64,000 nt of DNA from Microbacterium oleivorans (GTDB lineage: Bacteria > Actinomycetota > Actinomycetes > Actinomycetales > Microbacteriaceae), in the NCBI RefSeq assembly GCF_023715745.1, contig NZ_JAMBOV010000002.1, positions 434,001 through 498,000 of the forward strand, in the 5' to 3' direction. The notes beneath the pieces were generated by a model. The model was not told the DNA's origin. It made no database searches and saw nothing but the letters and a program-made list of their open reading frames with translations. This document shows positions 34,848 to 44,590 of this stretch, piece after piece. Numbering within the stretch: position 1 is the stretch's first letter; each line of letters opens with the position of its first letter. Both the position numbers and the translations under genes were made by a program.

Positions 34848-36131
34848 GTGCCCTCCGTGAATCCGCCGCGCGGCATGCGCGACTTCCTCCCCGCAGACAA
34901 AGCCCGCCGCGAGCGGGTGCTCGCGATCATCCGCGACCGTTACCGTGCGCACGGGTTCGACGAGATCGAGACCCCCGTCGTCGAGGATTACGAGCGGCTC
35001 CACGCGGGGATCGGCGGCGACAACGAGAAGCTCGCCTTCAACGTCCTGCGTCGCGGGCTCGACGCCGATGCCATCCGCGAGGCGGCGGAGGACCCCGCCG
35101 CGTTGTCGGACCTGGGTCTGCGGTACGACCTCACCGTTCCGCTCGCCCGCTTCTACGCCACCAACCGAGCGCAGCTGCCCGCGGTGTTCCGGGCCGTTCA
35201 GATCGCCCCGGTGTGGCGGGCGGAACGGCCCCAGAAGGGGCGTTACCGGCAGTTCGTCCAGTGCGACATCGACATCATCGGCGACGAGACCGCCCGCGCC
35301 GAGGTGGAGCTGCTCACCGCGAGCCTCGACGTGCTGGACGCGCTCGGCCTCGAGGGCGGCACGATCCGCATCAACGACCGTCGCGCCCTCGATGAGATGC
35401 TCGCCGCGTTCGGTTTCACCGCCGGTGACCGAGCCGGGGTCCTCATCACGATCGACAAGCTCGACAAGGTGGGACCGGCGGGCGTCGTCGCGGAGCTCCG
35501 CGACCGTGGCGCCGACCAGGGTGCGGTGGACGCCTTGGAGGCGTTCCTGAACCGTCCGCAGACGCGCGAGTACCTCCCGTTCGGTGAGGCGCAGATCCGC
35601 AAGGCGGTTCCCGCAGCCGTGTCCGATGAGGTCGTCGCCCGCCTCGTCGGCATCGGCGAGGCGGTCGCCGCCGCCCGGGGCACCGCAGAGGTACCGCTGC
35701 ACTTCGATCCCTTCCTCGTGCGCGGCATGGGCTACTACACCGGCACCATCTACGAGCTCGCTCACCCGTCGGTCTCCTACTCGCTGGGTGGCGGTGGGCG
35801 CTACGACGGCATGATCGGGCGGTTCCTCGGTCAGGATGTCCCGGCGGTGGGGTTCTCGATCGGCTTCGAGCGGATCGTCGACCTGATCGGCGCCGGGGAG
35901 GATGCGGCATCCACAGCGGTCGTCCTCATCGCCGATCGCGACGTCGCGCTCGCGGAGTTGGCGGCGCACAAGGCCTTCTTCGTCGGGCAGGGTTACCGCG
36001 TGCGCCTCGAGCAGCGGACGAAGAACCTCAAGGCGCTGCTGGAGCGGTCGGCGGCAGACGGCTACACCTCGTTCGGCACCGTGTCGACGGGCCTGTCGTC
36101 CGCCGCGGTCGAGCTGCGCCCGCTCGGCTGA
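34848..36131 (+). CDS. hisS: Histidyl-tRNA synthetase
   Basis: 427 residues. Class II synthetase charging tRNA-His. Motif 2 lies in IAPVWRAERPQKGRYRQFVQ, the HisA signatures are VRGMGYYTGTIYEL and GGGGRYDGMIGRFLG, and motif 3 is VGFSIGFERI; the C-terminal anticodon domain follows (VVLIADRDVALAEL). The N-terminus PPRGMRDFLPADKARRE is typical. Two GTG codons (34848, 34857) are possible starts; the first was taken. Confidence 0.95.
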   Translation: MPSVNPPRGMRDFLPADKARRERVLAIIRDRYRAHGFDEIETPVVEDYERLHAGIGGDNEKLAFNVLRRGLDADAIREAAEDPAALSDLGLRYDLTVPLARFYATNRAQLPAVFRAVQIAPVWRAERPQKGRYRQFVQCDIDIIGDETARAEVELLTASLDVLDALGLEGGTIRINDRRALDEMLAAFGFTAGDRAGVLITIDKLDKVGPAGVVAELRDRGADQGAVDALEAFLNRPQTREYLPFGEAQIRKAVPAAVSDEVVARLVGIGEAVAAARGTAEVPLHFDPFLVRGMGYYTGTIYELAHPSVSYSLGGGGRYDGMIGRFLGQDVPAVGFSIGFERIVDLIGAGEDAASTAVVLIADRDVALAELAAHKAFFVGQGYRVRLEQRTKNLKALLERSAADGYTSFGTVSTGLSSAAVELRPLG

Positions 36132-36150
36132 CATCGGAGGGCACGACTGC

Positions 36151-36156
36151 TAGCGT
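36151..36156 (+). promoter_or_regulatory. -10 box TAGCGT before the DUF1905 gene (probable leaderless)
   Basis: TAGCGT ends seven bases before ATG 36164. Confidence 0.45.
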
Positions 36157-36163
36157 TCGGCGC

Positions 36164-36616
36164 ATGACGCTGCATGTCCGTACGGTGCTGCCCGAGAACG
36201 GCCCCGCGACCGCGATCGAGTTGACCGACGAGCAGGTCGAGGCCCTCGGCGGGGGCAAGCGGGCCGCGGTCCGCGTGACGATCGCCGGGCGCACGGCTCG
36301 CCTGCGTCTCGGCGTCATGGGCGGGCGCAACCTCGTCGGCATGTCGAAGGCCGCGCGCGCCGAGCTCGGGGTCGAGATCGGCGACGAGGTCGACGCCACG
36401 ATCGAGCTCGACACCGATGACCGCGAGGTGGAGGTGCCGGAGGAGCTCCTCACGGCCCTCGACGGCGAGCCGCAGGTGCGCGCCGCTTTCGACGCCCTCG
36501 CGCCGTCGCGTCGCAAGGAGATCGTGCGTTCCGTCGTCGACGCGAAGAAGGCGGAGACCCGCGAGAAGCGCATCGCCGCCGCGGTGGACTCCCTCCGGGC
36601 ACCGGCCACGACCTGA
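36164..36616 (+). CDS. DUF1905 / YdeI-like protein
   Basis: 150 residues. The N-terminal two thirds (GPATAIELTDEQVEALGGGK, RLRLGVMGGRNLVGMSK, GVEIGDEVDATIELD) is a small beta-barrel of the DUF1905 type, and the C-terminal helical part (LDGEPQVRAAFDALAPSRRK, followed by a Lys/Glu-rich helix) matches the YdeI/OmpD-associated family. Soluble and cytoplasmic. No biochemical role is established that I know of. It stands alone between hisS and the hydrolase gene. Confidence 0.8.
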   Translation: MTLHVRTVLPENGPATAIELTDEQVEALGGGKRAAVRVTIAGRTARLRLGVMGGRNLVGMSKAARAELGVEIGDEVDATIELDTDDREVEVPEELLTALDGEPQVRAAFDALAPSRRKEIVRSVVDAKKAETREKRIAAAVDSLRAPATT

Positions 36617-36673
36617 TCTCGGGCGTCACCCCCGCGTCGCCCGGTGTTCACCGGGTCGCGGTGGAATGCGCTC

Positions 36674-37543
36674 GTGCCACCCTCGTTCCGCATCCTCCTG
36701 CCTGTCGCCGCCTCCGCCGTCGGGGTCGCGGGCGCCCTCGGTCTCGGCATCCGCGTCGGCCTCGCGCGCCAGGCGGCGATCGCCCGGCGCCGGATCGGCA
36801 AGCCGTTGGGGGAGACGGCCCCGTCGGCGGACCGCGTGTGGCGAGCCGGTCTCGGCGGCGCGCCCCTCGACCTCCTGATGCTCGGCGACTCCATCGCCGC
36901 CGGTCTCGGGGCCCAGCATCGCAAGGAGACCCTCGGCGGACGCCTCGCGAAGGGTCTGGCCGGAGAACTCGACCGTCCGATGCGCCTGCGCACAGGGGCG
37001 GTCATCGGGGCGGAATCGGCCGACCTCGCCGGCCAGCTGGACGCGCTGCCGTCCGACTACCGTGCCGACGTCGCCGTGATCATCGTCGGCGGCAACGACG
37101 TGACGCATCGGGTGCCCGTGCCCGTCGCCGCCGGGCACCTGGCGGAGGCGATCCGCCGCTTGCGCGCCGACGGCACCGCCGTCGTCGTCGGCACGTGCCC
37201 GGACCTCGGCGCACTCCGCGCCGTGCCGCAGCCGTTGCGGAGCATCGGTTCCCGGGTGTCTCAGCAGCTGGCCACGGCTCAGGCCGACCGCGCCCGCGCC
37301 GAGGGCGCGGGGGTCGTCTCCCTGCGGCGAGCCGTCGGGCCCTTCTTCCGCATCGATCCCGACGGCATGTTCAGCCTCGACCGCTTCCACCCGAGCGCTC
37401 TCGGCTACCGGCGGACCGCCGAGGCGCTCCTCCCGGTCGTCCGGGACGCGGTCACGGCCGGCGCCGGCGCCGGAGCACCCGGTACGCGAGGCCCAGCACC
37501 AGGACGCCGAGGCCGACCGGCACCGACGGCCACGGCAGGGTGA
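36674..37543 (+). CDS. Membrane-anchored SGNH/GDSL hydrolase
   Basis: 289 residues. After an N-terminal hydrophobic helix (FRILLPVAASAVGVAGALG) the SGNH blocks follow: LLMLGDSIAAGLGAQ with the nucleophile Ser, the Gly block at TGAVIGAESADL, IIVGGNDVTH, and DRFHPSALGYRRTAEALL with the Asp/His pair. Probably an esterase or deacylase of envelope polymers. GTG 36674 was chosen; GTG 36644 is in frame. The last 30 residues (Gly/Ala/Pro/Arg-rich) lie antisense to the end of the next gene, a 92-base tail overlap. Confidence 0.85.
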   Translation: MPPSFRILLPVAASAVGVAGALGLGIRVGLARQAAIARRRIGKPLGETAPSADRVWRAGLGGAPLDLLMLGDSIAAGLGAQHRKETLGGRLAKGLAGELDRPMRLRTGAVIGAESADLAGQLDALPSDYRADVAVIIVGGNDVTHRVPVPVAAGHLAEAIRRLRADGTAVVVGTCPDLGALRAVPQPLRSIGSRVSQQLATAQADRARAEGAGVVSLRRAVGPFFRIDPDGMFSLDRFHPSALGYRRTAEALLPVVRDAVTAGAGAGAPGTRGPAPGRRGRPAPTATAG

Positions 37544-38699
37544 CGACGAGCACGACGCATCCGATCCCGCCGACGATCTGCAGGAACCGCGGGTAGCGCC
37601 GCGCCTCGCCCCGCTGGCGGAAGGCGGCGAGGTTGGCGACCGCGTAGTAGATCAGGACCCCGAAGGACGAGAACCCGATCGCCCCGCGGATGTCGCCGAG
37701 CGCGACGATCGCGACGACGACGGCGACGACGGCGATCTCGGCGTTACGAGGGACCTGCCAGCGTGCGTCGACGGCGGCGAGGGCGCGGGGCAGATCCCCC
37801 TCCCGAGCCATCGCGAAGGTCGTCCGGCCGACGCCGGCGATCAGAGCCAGGAGTGCACCGAGGGATGCCGCGGCCGCTCCGATCCGGACGATCGGGGTGG
37901 CGGCACCCCAGCCGGCGGCCTGGACGGTGGCCACCAGCGGGGCCGACGCGGCGGCGAGCCCGTCGGGACCGAGGGCATGAAGGGCGACCACGCCGATGAC
38001 GGCGTAGACGACCAGGGCGCCGCAGAAGGCGAGGACGATCGCGCGGGGGATCGTGCGGGCGGGATCGCGCACCTCCTCGCCGAGGGTGGCGATGCGCGCG
38101 TAGCCCGCGAAGGCGAAGAACAGCAGTCCGGCCGACTGCAGGACGCCGAGCGGACCAGAGGCGAAGGCCCCCTCCCCCCAGAACGGCATCGGCGCGCTCG
38201 GAGCCGACGAGCCGGCCACCACCACGACCGCCAGAACGACCAGGACGACGGCCACCAGAACGCGTGCCACCTGAGCGGTCCGGGTGATGCCGAACAGGTT
38301 CACGGCCCCGAGTGCCATCGCGGCGACCGCGGCGACCGGACGTTCCCATCCGGGCGGGGCGACGTACGCGGCGAAGGTCAGTGCCATGGCGGCGCAGCTG
38401 GCGGTCTTGCCGATCACGAAGCCCCACCCGGCGAGGAAACCCCACCACGGCCCGAGCTCGGCACGTCCGTAGGCGTAGACGCCTCCCGACGTCGGATGCA
38501 CGGCGGCGAGCTGCGCCGTCGAGGTCGCGTTCCCGAAGGCGATGACGGCAGCGAGGGTCAGACCGACGAGAAGGCCGGAACCGGCGGCCTGCGCGGCCGG
38601 GGCGAAGGCCGCGAAGACACCGGCGCCGATCATCGCCCCGAGTCCGATGACGACGGCATCGCCCAGCCCGAGTCGTCGCGACAGGCCGGGGGAGGACAC
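37452..38699 (-). CDS. APC-family amino acid permease
   Basis: 415 residues, about twelve helices. Opening motif LGLGDAVVIGLGAMIGAGVF and the conserved VHPTSGGVYAYGRAELGPWW and ATLGEEVRDPARTIPRAI identify the amino acid-polyamine-organocation superfamily. Substrate not predictable. GTG 38699 lies six bases after TACGCT. The gene is divergent from the gntR-type gene with 63 bases between them, so the regulator could control both; this is inference. Confidence 0.87.
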   Translation of the reverse strand: MSSPGLSRRLGLGDAVVIGLGAMIGAGVFAAFAPAAQAAGSGLLVGLTLAAVIAFGNATSTAQLAAVHPTSGGVYAYGRAELGPWWGFLAGWGFVIGKTASCAAMALTFAAYVAPPGWERPVAAVAAMALGAVNLFGITRTAQVARVLVAVVLVVLAVVVVAGSSAPSAPMPFWGEGAFASGPLGVLQSAGLLFFAFAGYARIATLGEEVRDPARTIPRAIVLAFCGALVVYAVIGVVALHALGPDGLAAASAPLVATVQAAGWGAATPIVRIGAAAASLGALLALIAGVGRTTFAMAREGDLPRALAAVDARWQVPRNAEIAVVAVVVAIVALGDIRGAIGFSSFGVLIYYAVANLAAFRQRGEARRYPRFLQIVGGIGCVVLVVTLPWPSVPVGLGVLVLGLAYRVLRRRRRP

Positions 38700-38705
38700 G
38701 GCGAG

Positions 38706-38711
38706 AGCGTA
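38706..38711 (-). promoter_or_regulatory. -10 box TACGCT before the permease gene (probable leaderless)
   Basis: On the minus strand TACGCT ends six bases before GTG 38699. Confidence 0.45.
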
Positions 38712-38727
38712 GCGGACCCACGCGAAT

Positions 38728-38756
38728 GGAGATGCTAGTTATAGTTTCGCTATAAT
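38728..38756 (+). promoter_or_regulatory. Promoter and operator of the GntR gene
   Basis: TGGAGA (38728-38733), 17-base spacer, and a perfect TATAAT (38751-38756). The start codon at 38763 is seven bases from the box, so the transcript should be leaderless. The inverted repeat TTATAG-N5-CTATAA (38739-38755) overlaps the -10 and is a likely self-repression site. This is the most AT-rich spot of the window. Confidence 0.7.
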
Positions 38757-38762
38757 TAACGC

Positions 38763-39119
38763 ATGCTCATCCGTGTCGATCCTCAGAGCGCCGTTCCGCT
38801 GTTCACGCAGATCGCGGCGGCGGTGCGCGGCGAGATCACGTCCGGCCGTCTGGCGGCGGGGGAGCGGCTTCCCGCGGCGCGCGACGTCGCGGGCGCGCTC
38901 GAGGTCAACCTCCACACCGTGCTGCACGCCTACCAGGATCTCCGCGACGAGGGTCTCGTCGACCTGCGGCGCGGGCGAGGGGCGGTCGTCACTCCGGCAG
39001 GTGCGGCCCTCGGCGGGCTGCGCGCCGAGATCGCCGCGTTGGTCGACAAATCCCGCGCACTGGGCGTCTCGCCCGACACCCTGTCCGCTCTCGTCAAGGA
39101 GGCCGCTCGTGACCACTGA
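38763..39119 (+). CDS. GntR-family regulator, YtrA subfamily
   Basis: 118 residues: a GntR winged-helix domain (VPLFTQIAAAVRGEITSGRL, LPAARDVAGALEVNLHTVLH, LVDLRRGRGAVVTPAG) and only a short C-terminal helix, the layout of the YtrA subfamily, which normally represses transporter or membrane-protein genes of its own operon. The next gene, overlapping by 11 bases, encodes a DUF1648 membrane protein, a typical partner. An inverted repeat overlaps the -10. Confidence 0.93.
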   Translation: MLIRVDPQSAVPLFTQIAAAVRGEITSGRLAAGERLPAARDVAGALEVNLHTVLHAYQDLRDEGLVDLRRGRGAVVTPAGAALGGLRAEIAALVDKSRALGVSPDTLSALVKEAARDH

Positions 39120-40119
39120 CATCCACACCCTCGCCCGCCGACGGTTCACCCTCGTCGCTGTCCTGCTGCCTGCGCTGGTGACCGTCGTCGCGCTTGTCGC
39201 GCAGGTGCTGCTTCTGTCTCTGGTGCCGGGCGTCGTCGCGACGCACTGGGGGTGGGCCGGCACGCCGGACGGGTTCGCGCCCTCCTGGACCGTGCCGTTG
39301 ATGACGGCGCTCCTCGGCCTGGGGCTCCCCGCCCTCCTCTTCGCTGCCGCCATCGGGGGGCTCCGCCGCGGCGACCACGGCGCCTCCTACCGTCTGCTCG
39401 GCGCGGTCGCGTTCGGCCTCGCCGTGCTCATCGCCGCGCTGGGAGTCGCGACCCTCGGCATCCAGGTCGGACGGACCGACCCCGGGGTTCCCCTCCCCGT
39501 GCTGCTCCTGCCGGGCACCCTCCTCGCGGCCGCCGCGGCCGGTCTGGTCGGATGGGCGGTGCAACCCCGCCTGCCGTGGCGTCCCACCCCGACGGCGACC
39601 GCCGCCCCCGTCCCCGTCCGCGCGGGGGAGCGCGTGGTCTGGATGCAGGGGGTCACCCTCGCGCGTGCCGGTGCCGTCGTGCTCGGGATCGCGTTCGTGA
39701 TCGGATGCCTCGCCGTGCTGCCGGTGCTGTTCTTCGGCGACCCCGTCGCAGCGATCATCTCCGGCCTCGTCGTCGTGGTCCTGTTCGTCGTCGTCGCCAC
39801 GACCCTGCGCTTCCACGTCCGCGTCGACGCGGAAGGCCTCACGGTCGTCTCCGCCGCGGGGTGGCCGCGCGTCCACATCCCGACCGAGGACGTCCTCTCG
39901 GCCGAGGTGGTCGAGGTCTCGCCCTTCGGTGAGTTCGGCGGGTGGGGCGTCCGCTGGTCCGGCGGCGGACGGCAGGGCGTCGTGCTGAGGGCGGGGGAAG
40001 GGATCCTCGTGCGCCGGCGCGACGGAGGCACCCTCACCGTCACCGTCGACGATGCCGCCGCCGCGGCGGGGCTGCTGACCACGTATGCCGCGTTGACGTC
40101 GGGGCGCCGGGGCGATTGA
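39109..40119 (+). CDS. DUF1648-domain membrane protein
   Basis: 336 residues. Four N-terminal helices, the DUF1648 motif in ATHWGWAGTPDGFAPSW, two more helices around residues 185-235, and a cytoplasmic beta-rich C-terminal domain (VRVDAEGLTVVSAAGWPRV). The arrangement resembles SdpI-like immunity or signalling proteins encoded next to YtrA-type regulators. GTG 39109 with AAGGAGG at spacing seven, overlapping the regulator stop, shows operon structure. Confidence 0.85.
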   Translation: MTTDIHTLARRRFTLVAVLLPALVTVVALVAQVLLLSLVPGVVATHWGWAGTPDGFAPSWTVPLMTALLGLGLPALLFAAAIGGLRRGDHGASYRLLGAVAFGLAVLIAALGVATLGIQVGRTDPGVPLPVLLLPGTLLAAAAAGLVGWAVQPRLPWRPTPTATAAPVPVRAGERVVWMQGVTLARAGAVVLGIAFVIGCLAVLPVLFFGDPVAAIISGLVVVVLFVVVATTLRFHVRVDAEGLTVVSAAGWPRVHIPTEDVLSAEVVEVSPFGEFGGWGVRWSGGGRQGVVLRAGEGILVRRRDGGTLTVTVDDAAAAAGLLTTYAALTSGRRGD

Positions 40120-40127
40120 GTGGCGAC

Positions 40128-42183
<2,056 letters not shown>

Positions 42184-42214
42184 CGGGCGAGCGCACCGCA
42201 CACTGACCGACGAG

Positions 42215-42250
42215 AAGGGGGAGCCGTGGACAGACCATCGGCTCCCCCTT
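42215..42250 (+). terminator. Perfect 12-bp hairpin between eno and divIC, enclosing the divIC SD and start codon
   Basis: AAGGGGGAGCCG (42215-42226) pairs with CGGCTCCCCCTT (42239-42250) around a 12-base loop. It looks like the eno terminator, but the left arm is also the only ribosome binding site for the GTG at 42226. Confidence 0.7.
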
Positions 42251-42732
42251 CCCGTGCGCCCCGGAGCTCGCGTGAGCAGTCACCGACTGAGCGCGGGGGT
42301 CGTCGGGTCGACGTCCGCGACTGGGTCGGCGGCATCCGGATGTCCGGGTTCATGGGGATCATGCTCGGACTCGTCGTGCTCGCCGCCTTCGTCCTCGTGC
42401 CCACGATCGGCACCTATGTCGACCAGCGGCAGCAGATCGCCGCGCTCACGCACGACGTCGAGGCCACGAAGGACGAGATCACCGAGCTGACGACCGAGCG
42501 CGAGCGGTGGCGTGACGAGGCCTACATCGTCGCCCAGGCCCGCGAGCGGCTCTACTACCGTCGGCCGGGCGAGGTGGTCTACCTCGTCGCCGACGACCTC
42601 CCCACCGACCTCATCGAGCCCTCGCAGCGACCCGTCAGCGACGACGTCCAGGAGACCCAGCGCGACTGGATGACGCAGTTCCTGCGCTCGGTGACCGAAG
42701 CCGGTCTCGCTGAGACGGTCGCCCCGGACTGA
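42226..42732 (+). CDS. Septum formation initiator family protein (DivIC/FtsB)
   Basis: 168 residues: a basic, Pro/Ser-rich cytoplasmic N-terminus of about 38 residues, one transmembrane helix (GIMLGLVVLAAFVLVPTIG), a coiled coil (QRQQIAALTHDVEATKDEI) and the conserved YIVAQARERLYYRRPGEVVY. It should act at the division septum in the FtsQ-FtsL-FtsB complex. The GTG start sits inside a strong hairpin; the next in-frame start is ATG 42340 just before the membrane helix, which would also be a viable protein. Confidence 0.88.
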   Translation: MDRPSAPPSRAPRSSREQSPTERGGRRVDVRDWVGGIRMSGFMGIMLGLVVLAAFVLVPTIGTYVDQRQQIAALTHDVEATKDEITELTTERERWRDEAYIVAQARERLYYRRPGEVVYLVADDLPTDLIEPSQRPVSDDVQETQRDWMTQFLRSVTEAGLAETVAPD

Positions 42733-42759
42733 CGCCCACCTCCCGGACCCGGGGCCGGG

Positions 42760-42765
42760 TACCCT
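42760..42765 (+). promoter_or_regulatory. -10 box TACCCT before the DUF501 gene (probable leaderless)
   Basis: TACCCT ends six bases before GTG 42772. Confidence 0.45.
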
Positions 42766-42771
42766 TGACCG

Positions 42772-43290
42772 GTGCCTCATCCGACCCTCTCGCCCGCCAC
42801 CGCCGCCGATCACGACACCATGCGTGAGCAGCTCGGACGGCCCATGCGCGGCGTGATCGGCATCGCCGCGCGGTGCGTCTGCGGCAACCCGACGGTCGTC
42901 GCCACCGAGCCGCGGCTGCCGGACGGCACCCCCTTCCCGACGTTCTACTACCTGACCCACCCGGGCGCGACCGCCGCCATGTCCGCGCTCGAGGCGACGC
43001 AGGTCATGCGGGAGCTGAGCGACGACCTCGCCGCGGACGAGGAGCTCGCTGCGGCCTACGCACGCGCCCACGCCGCGTACCTCTCGGACCGCGAGGTCCA
43101 CGGCACCGTGCCCGAGATCGCGGGTGTGTCCGCCGGCGGGATGCCGACCCGCGTGAAGTGCCTCCACGCTCTCGCGGCGCACTCCCTCGCCGCCGGCCCC
43201 GGCGTGAACCCCATCGGCGATCGCGCTCTCGCGCGCGGGTCGTGGTCGCCCGAGCGCTGCACCTGTGCGACACCGAGGGTGGCCGGATGA
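42772..43290 (+). CDS. DUF501 family protein
   Basis: 172 residues. A conserved actinobacterial protein with an N-terminal GVIGIAARCVCGNPTVVAT and the family-specific FPTFYYLTHP, HAAYLSDREVHG and GGMPTRVKCLHALAAHSLA; Cys and His residues suggest a metal site. Role unknown. In many relatives an exopolyphosphatase gene follows; here a subtilase follows, overlapping by four bases. Confidence 0.92.
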   Translation: MPHPTLSPATAADHDTMREQLGRPMRGVIGIAARCVCGNPTVVATEPRLPDGTPFPTFYYLTHPGATAAMSALEATQVMRELSDDLAADEELAAAYARAHAAYLSDREVHGTVPEIAGVSAGGMPTRVKCLHALAAHSLAAGPGVNPIGDRALARGSWSPERCTCATPRVAG

Positions 43291-44570
43291 CGCGGGTCCG
43301 CACCGCCGTTGCCGCTGCGCTCGTGGCCGTCGCCGCGCTGCTCACCGCCGCCGCGCCGGGCCCGACCACCACTCCGCCGCCCGTCGACCCGGTGCGCAAC
43401 ATGGAGTACTGGCTGAAGGAGTACGGCGTCGCCGACGCGTGGAAGACCACGAAGGGCGCCGGCACGACCATCGCCGTCATCGACACCGGCATCGGCAAGG
43501 GGCCGAAGGAACTCGATGGGGCCGTGACGGGCGGCGCGGACTTCTCGGGCGTCGGCAAGGCGGACGGACGCACCCCCGTCGGGGACAGCGATCGCAACCA
43601 CGGCAGCTGGGTCGCCTCCCTGGCGGCCGGGCGCGGTACCGCAGCGGACAAGGGGATGATCGGTGTCGCCCCCGAGGCGGACCTGCTCTCGCTCTCCATC
43701 GGGTTCGGTGACTCGGCCAGTGTCCCCTTCGTCGACCAGGTCGCCGAGGCGATCCGGTGGGCGGTCGACCACGGCGCGGACGTCATCAACCTCTCCTTCA
43801 CGACCAACACCCTCGATTGGGACAGGTCGTGGGACGACGCGTTCCTTTACGCCTTCGACCACGACGTCGTGATCGTCGTCGCCGCCGGCAACCGCGAGAG
43901 CGGCACCGAGGAGGTCGGCGCTCCCGCGACCATCCCCGGGGTCTTGACGGTGGGCGGCGTGGACCGGGAGGGGCGGGCGAGTCGCACCGCGTCGACGCAG
44001 GGGATCGTCATCGGCATCTCCGCGCCGAGCGAGGAACTGCTGGGTGTCTCCGCCAACGGCGACCTCGTCATCTGGGACGGCACGAGCGGTGCGGCGCCGA
44101 TCGTCGCCGGAGTCGCCGCGCTCGTGCGGTCGGCTCATCCGGACCTGGACGCCGCGAACGTCATCAAGCGGATCATCGCCACCGCGACACCGAGCGATCG
44201 CGCCGAGAAGGTCCCGGACCCGCTGTACGGCTACGGGCTGATCAACGCCGCGCGAGCGGTCTCGGCGCCCGTGGCGAAGGTCTCCGCGAACCCGATGGGG
44301 GACCTGCGCGAGTGGATCCGGCTCTACCGCCGCGCCGAGTCGACCCCCCAGGCCAGCCCCACGCCGACGCCGTACACGGTCGCGCCGCTGCCCGAGGCGG
44401 AGCCGCCCAGCGACGCGGTCTCGCCGCTGCTGCCCAGCAGCGATACGCTGCGCTACGGCACCGTGCCGCTCGTCGTGGTCAGCCTGGGGACTATACTGGT
44501 CGTGCTCGGGGTCACCGCTGCTGCCCGGCGCATCCGATCGGCGCGCACCCCGCGACCGCCGAGCCGTTGA
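43287..44570 (+). CDS. Secreted, membrane-anchored subtilisin-like serine protease (S8, mycosin-like)
   Basis: 427 residues. Signal peptide, then the S8 domain with catalytic Asp in IAVIDTGIG, His in DRNHGSWVASLAAGR, oxyanion Asn in VVAAGNRESG and Ser267 in DGTSGAAPIVAGVAALV. A Pro/Thr-rich linker (about 350-380) leads to a C-terminal transmembrane helix (VPLVVVSLGTILVVLGVTAAA) and basic tail. The layout matches mycosins, but no type VII secretion gene is nearby. ATG overlaps the DUF501 stop. Confidence 0.9.
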   Translation: MTRVRTAVAAALVAVAALLTAAAPGPTTTPPPVDPVRNMEYWLKEYGVADAWKTTKGAGTTIAVIDTGIGKGPKELDGAVTGGADFSGVGKADGRTPVGDSDRNHGSWVASLAAGRGTAADKGMIGVAPEADLLSLSIGFGDSASVPFVDQVAEAIRWAVDHGADVINLSFTTNTLDWDRSWDDAFLYAFDHDVVIVVAAGNRESGTEEVGAPATIPGVLTVGGVDREGRASRTASTQGIVIGISAPSEELLGVSANGDLVIWDGTSGAAPIVAGVAALVRSAHPDLDAANVIKRIIATATPSDRAEKVPDPLYGYGLINAARAVSAPVAKVSANPMGDLREWIRLYRRAESTPQASPTPTPYTVAPLPEAEPPSDAVSPLLPSSDTLRYGTVPLVVVSLGTILVVLGVTAAARRIRSARTPRPPSR

Positions 44571-44590
44571 ATCAAGGAGTTCTTCCGACT

